Source of the DNA: Minwuia thermotolerans
GTDB taxonomy: Bacteria > Pseudomonadota > Alphaproteobacteria > Minwuiales > Minwuiaceae
Direction: 5' to 3'
Assembly (NCBI RefSeq): GCF_002924445.1
Contig: NZ_PIGG01000074.1
Coordinates: 1 to 64,000 of the forward strand
Length of the DNA: 64,000 nt
The notes under the pieces were generated by a model that was given only the letters and a program-made list of their open reading frames with translations, did not search any database and was not told where the DNA came from. The position numbers were made by a program, and so were the translations under genes. Below, piece after piece: positions 63,430-64,000 of this stretch (positions are counted from its first letter, which is position 1; each line of letters begins with the position of its first letter).

Positions 63430-64000
63430 TCAGGCGGACATGCGGGCGCTGCCGCCGGTCAGCGCTGCCTCGGCCGCGGCCCGGGGCAGCATCAGCATGA
63501 CCGAGGTGCCCTTGCGCGGCGTCGATCTGATCGACAGGGAGCCGCCATGCAGCTCCGCCAGCTTGCGCGTCAGGGGCAGGCCGAGTCCCGTGCCGCCGGC
63601 GATGTCCGCCCCGGCGGCGCGGCCGAATGGCTCCAGCGCCGTGCGGATATCGTCGGCGTTCATGCCGATGCCGTCATCGGTGACGGTGAGATGCAGTTCG
63701 TCTCCTTCCACCGCCACGTCCACGCGGATTTCCCCGTCCTCGCCGGTGAACTTCACGGCGTTGCCCACCAGATTGATCAGCATCTGCCGCAGCAGCCGCC
63801 GGTCGGCCTGGACGGTGCAGGCGCTGCAGCCATTGCTGTAGAGCCGGCGCCGGCCGGCGCTCTCCCGGAACAGCGACAATACGCGGTCGACTTCCGGGCA
63901 CACGGCCACGGTCTCCCGGTCGACCTTCACTCGGTCGGCCTCGATGCGGGACAGGTCGAGGACGTCATTGACCAGGCTGAGCAGGTGCTGGCCGCTGGCG
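63430..64000 (-). CDS. Sensor histidine kinase, C-terminal part (runs off the window)
   Basis: The C-terminal 189 codons of a histidine kinase; the gene continues beyond the right edge. The visible part starts in the dimerisation helix (SGQHLLSLVNDVLDLSRIEA), then LLRQMLINLVGNAVKFT (N box), DDGIGMNADDIR (G1), and GGTGLGLPLTRKLAELHGG (G2). The GTG at 63930 is an internal Val, not a start. Signal and partner unknown. Confidence 0.88.
   Translation of the reverse strand, partial: ASGQHLLSLVNDVLDLSRIEADRVKVDRETVAVCPEVDRVLSLFRESAGRRRLYSNGCSACTVQADRRLLRQMLINLVGNAVKFTGEDGEIRVDVAVEGDELHLTVTDDGIGMNADDIRTALEPFGRAAGADIAGGTGLGLPLTRKLAELHGGSLSIRSTPRKGTSVMLMLPRAAAEAALTGGSARMSA

Noticed and set aside
63098-63841. 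247-residue open frame running through the NuoA-like end and opposite the kinase
   Set aside because: Only its first part resembles NuoA; the rest is the complement of the histidine kinase ATPase domain.

Overview
The window is about 64 kb of very GC-rich, densely packed chromosomal DNA. It comes from an alphaproteobacterium, most likely Rhodospirillales-like. The evidence is a GcrA cell-cycle regulator (38.7 kb), alphaproteobacterial REP-type palindromes, the TamA/TamB pair, a CsgG/HfaB-type lipoprotein, a livGFHMK uptake operon and many acyl-CoA and xenobiotic-type enzymes. Genus cannot be fixed from sequence reading alone. No phage, IS element, integrase or CRISPR array was seen, and one tRNA gene (Glu, CTC) is present.

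Layout. 1-7 kb: ahcY, an MBL-fold lactonase-like hydrolase, a carboxymuconolactone decarboxylase-like protein, an LLM flavin monooxygenase, two tiny tandem lipoproteins missed by ordinary ORF cut-offs, a membrane fatty-acid desaturase and an acyl-CoA ligase. 7-16 kb: a hydantoinase B-type protein without its A partner, then one strikingly AT-rich gene (8818-9783; zinc ribbon, winged helix and nucleoside deoxyribosyltransferase-like domains) lodged 3 bp from the end of tamB, then tamBA. 16-26 kb: a MarR-histidine kinase-response regulator operon divergent from a PAS protein and sharing two palindromic operators, TerC, a DUF2817 peptidase, a TetR/exporter pair divergent from a tautomerase, a second DMT exporter and a DUF1194 protein. 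26-32.5 kb: exported proteins and a CsgG/HfaB-like cluster (outer-membrane lipoprotein plus two secreted candidate substrates), flanked by two LuxR-type regulators with degenerate receiver domains. This is the most system-like accessory region.

33-48 kb: tRNA-Glu, a thiolase-fold/OB-fold fusion that lacks the expected HMG-CoA synthase catalytic residues, a Rieske oxygenase, a HIT protein, a dipeptide-type binding protein, gcrA, a GST, a methyltransferase, the liv operon, a zinc alcohol dehydrogenase and an SDR. 48-58.5 kb: a PilZ protein with a sigma-54-like promoter, a hybrid kinase with a response regulator, an M24 protein resembling the DMSP lyase DddP but lacking its proposed catalytic Asp, two tandem paralogous acyl-CoA synthetases each followed by a copy of the same ~86 bp palindromic repeat, dgt, a DsbA/HCCA isomerase-like protein and an Hpt protein. 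58.5-63.4 kb: a formate module (FdhF/YdeP-type oxidoreductase, FdhD, formate/nitrite channel) followed by a frameshifted NuoA-like remnant. The window ends inside a histidine kinase gene.

The genes suggest a heterotrophic, probably marine or soil, aerobe that takes up amino acids and peptides, activates carboxylic acids to CoA esters and can oxidise formate. The two regions most likely to hold undescribed biology are the AT-rich single-gene island at 8.8-9.8 kb and the CsgG-like secretion cluster at 27.6-32.5 kb.
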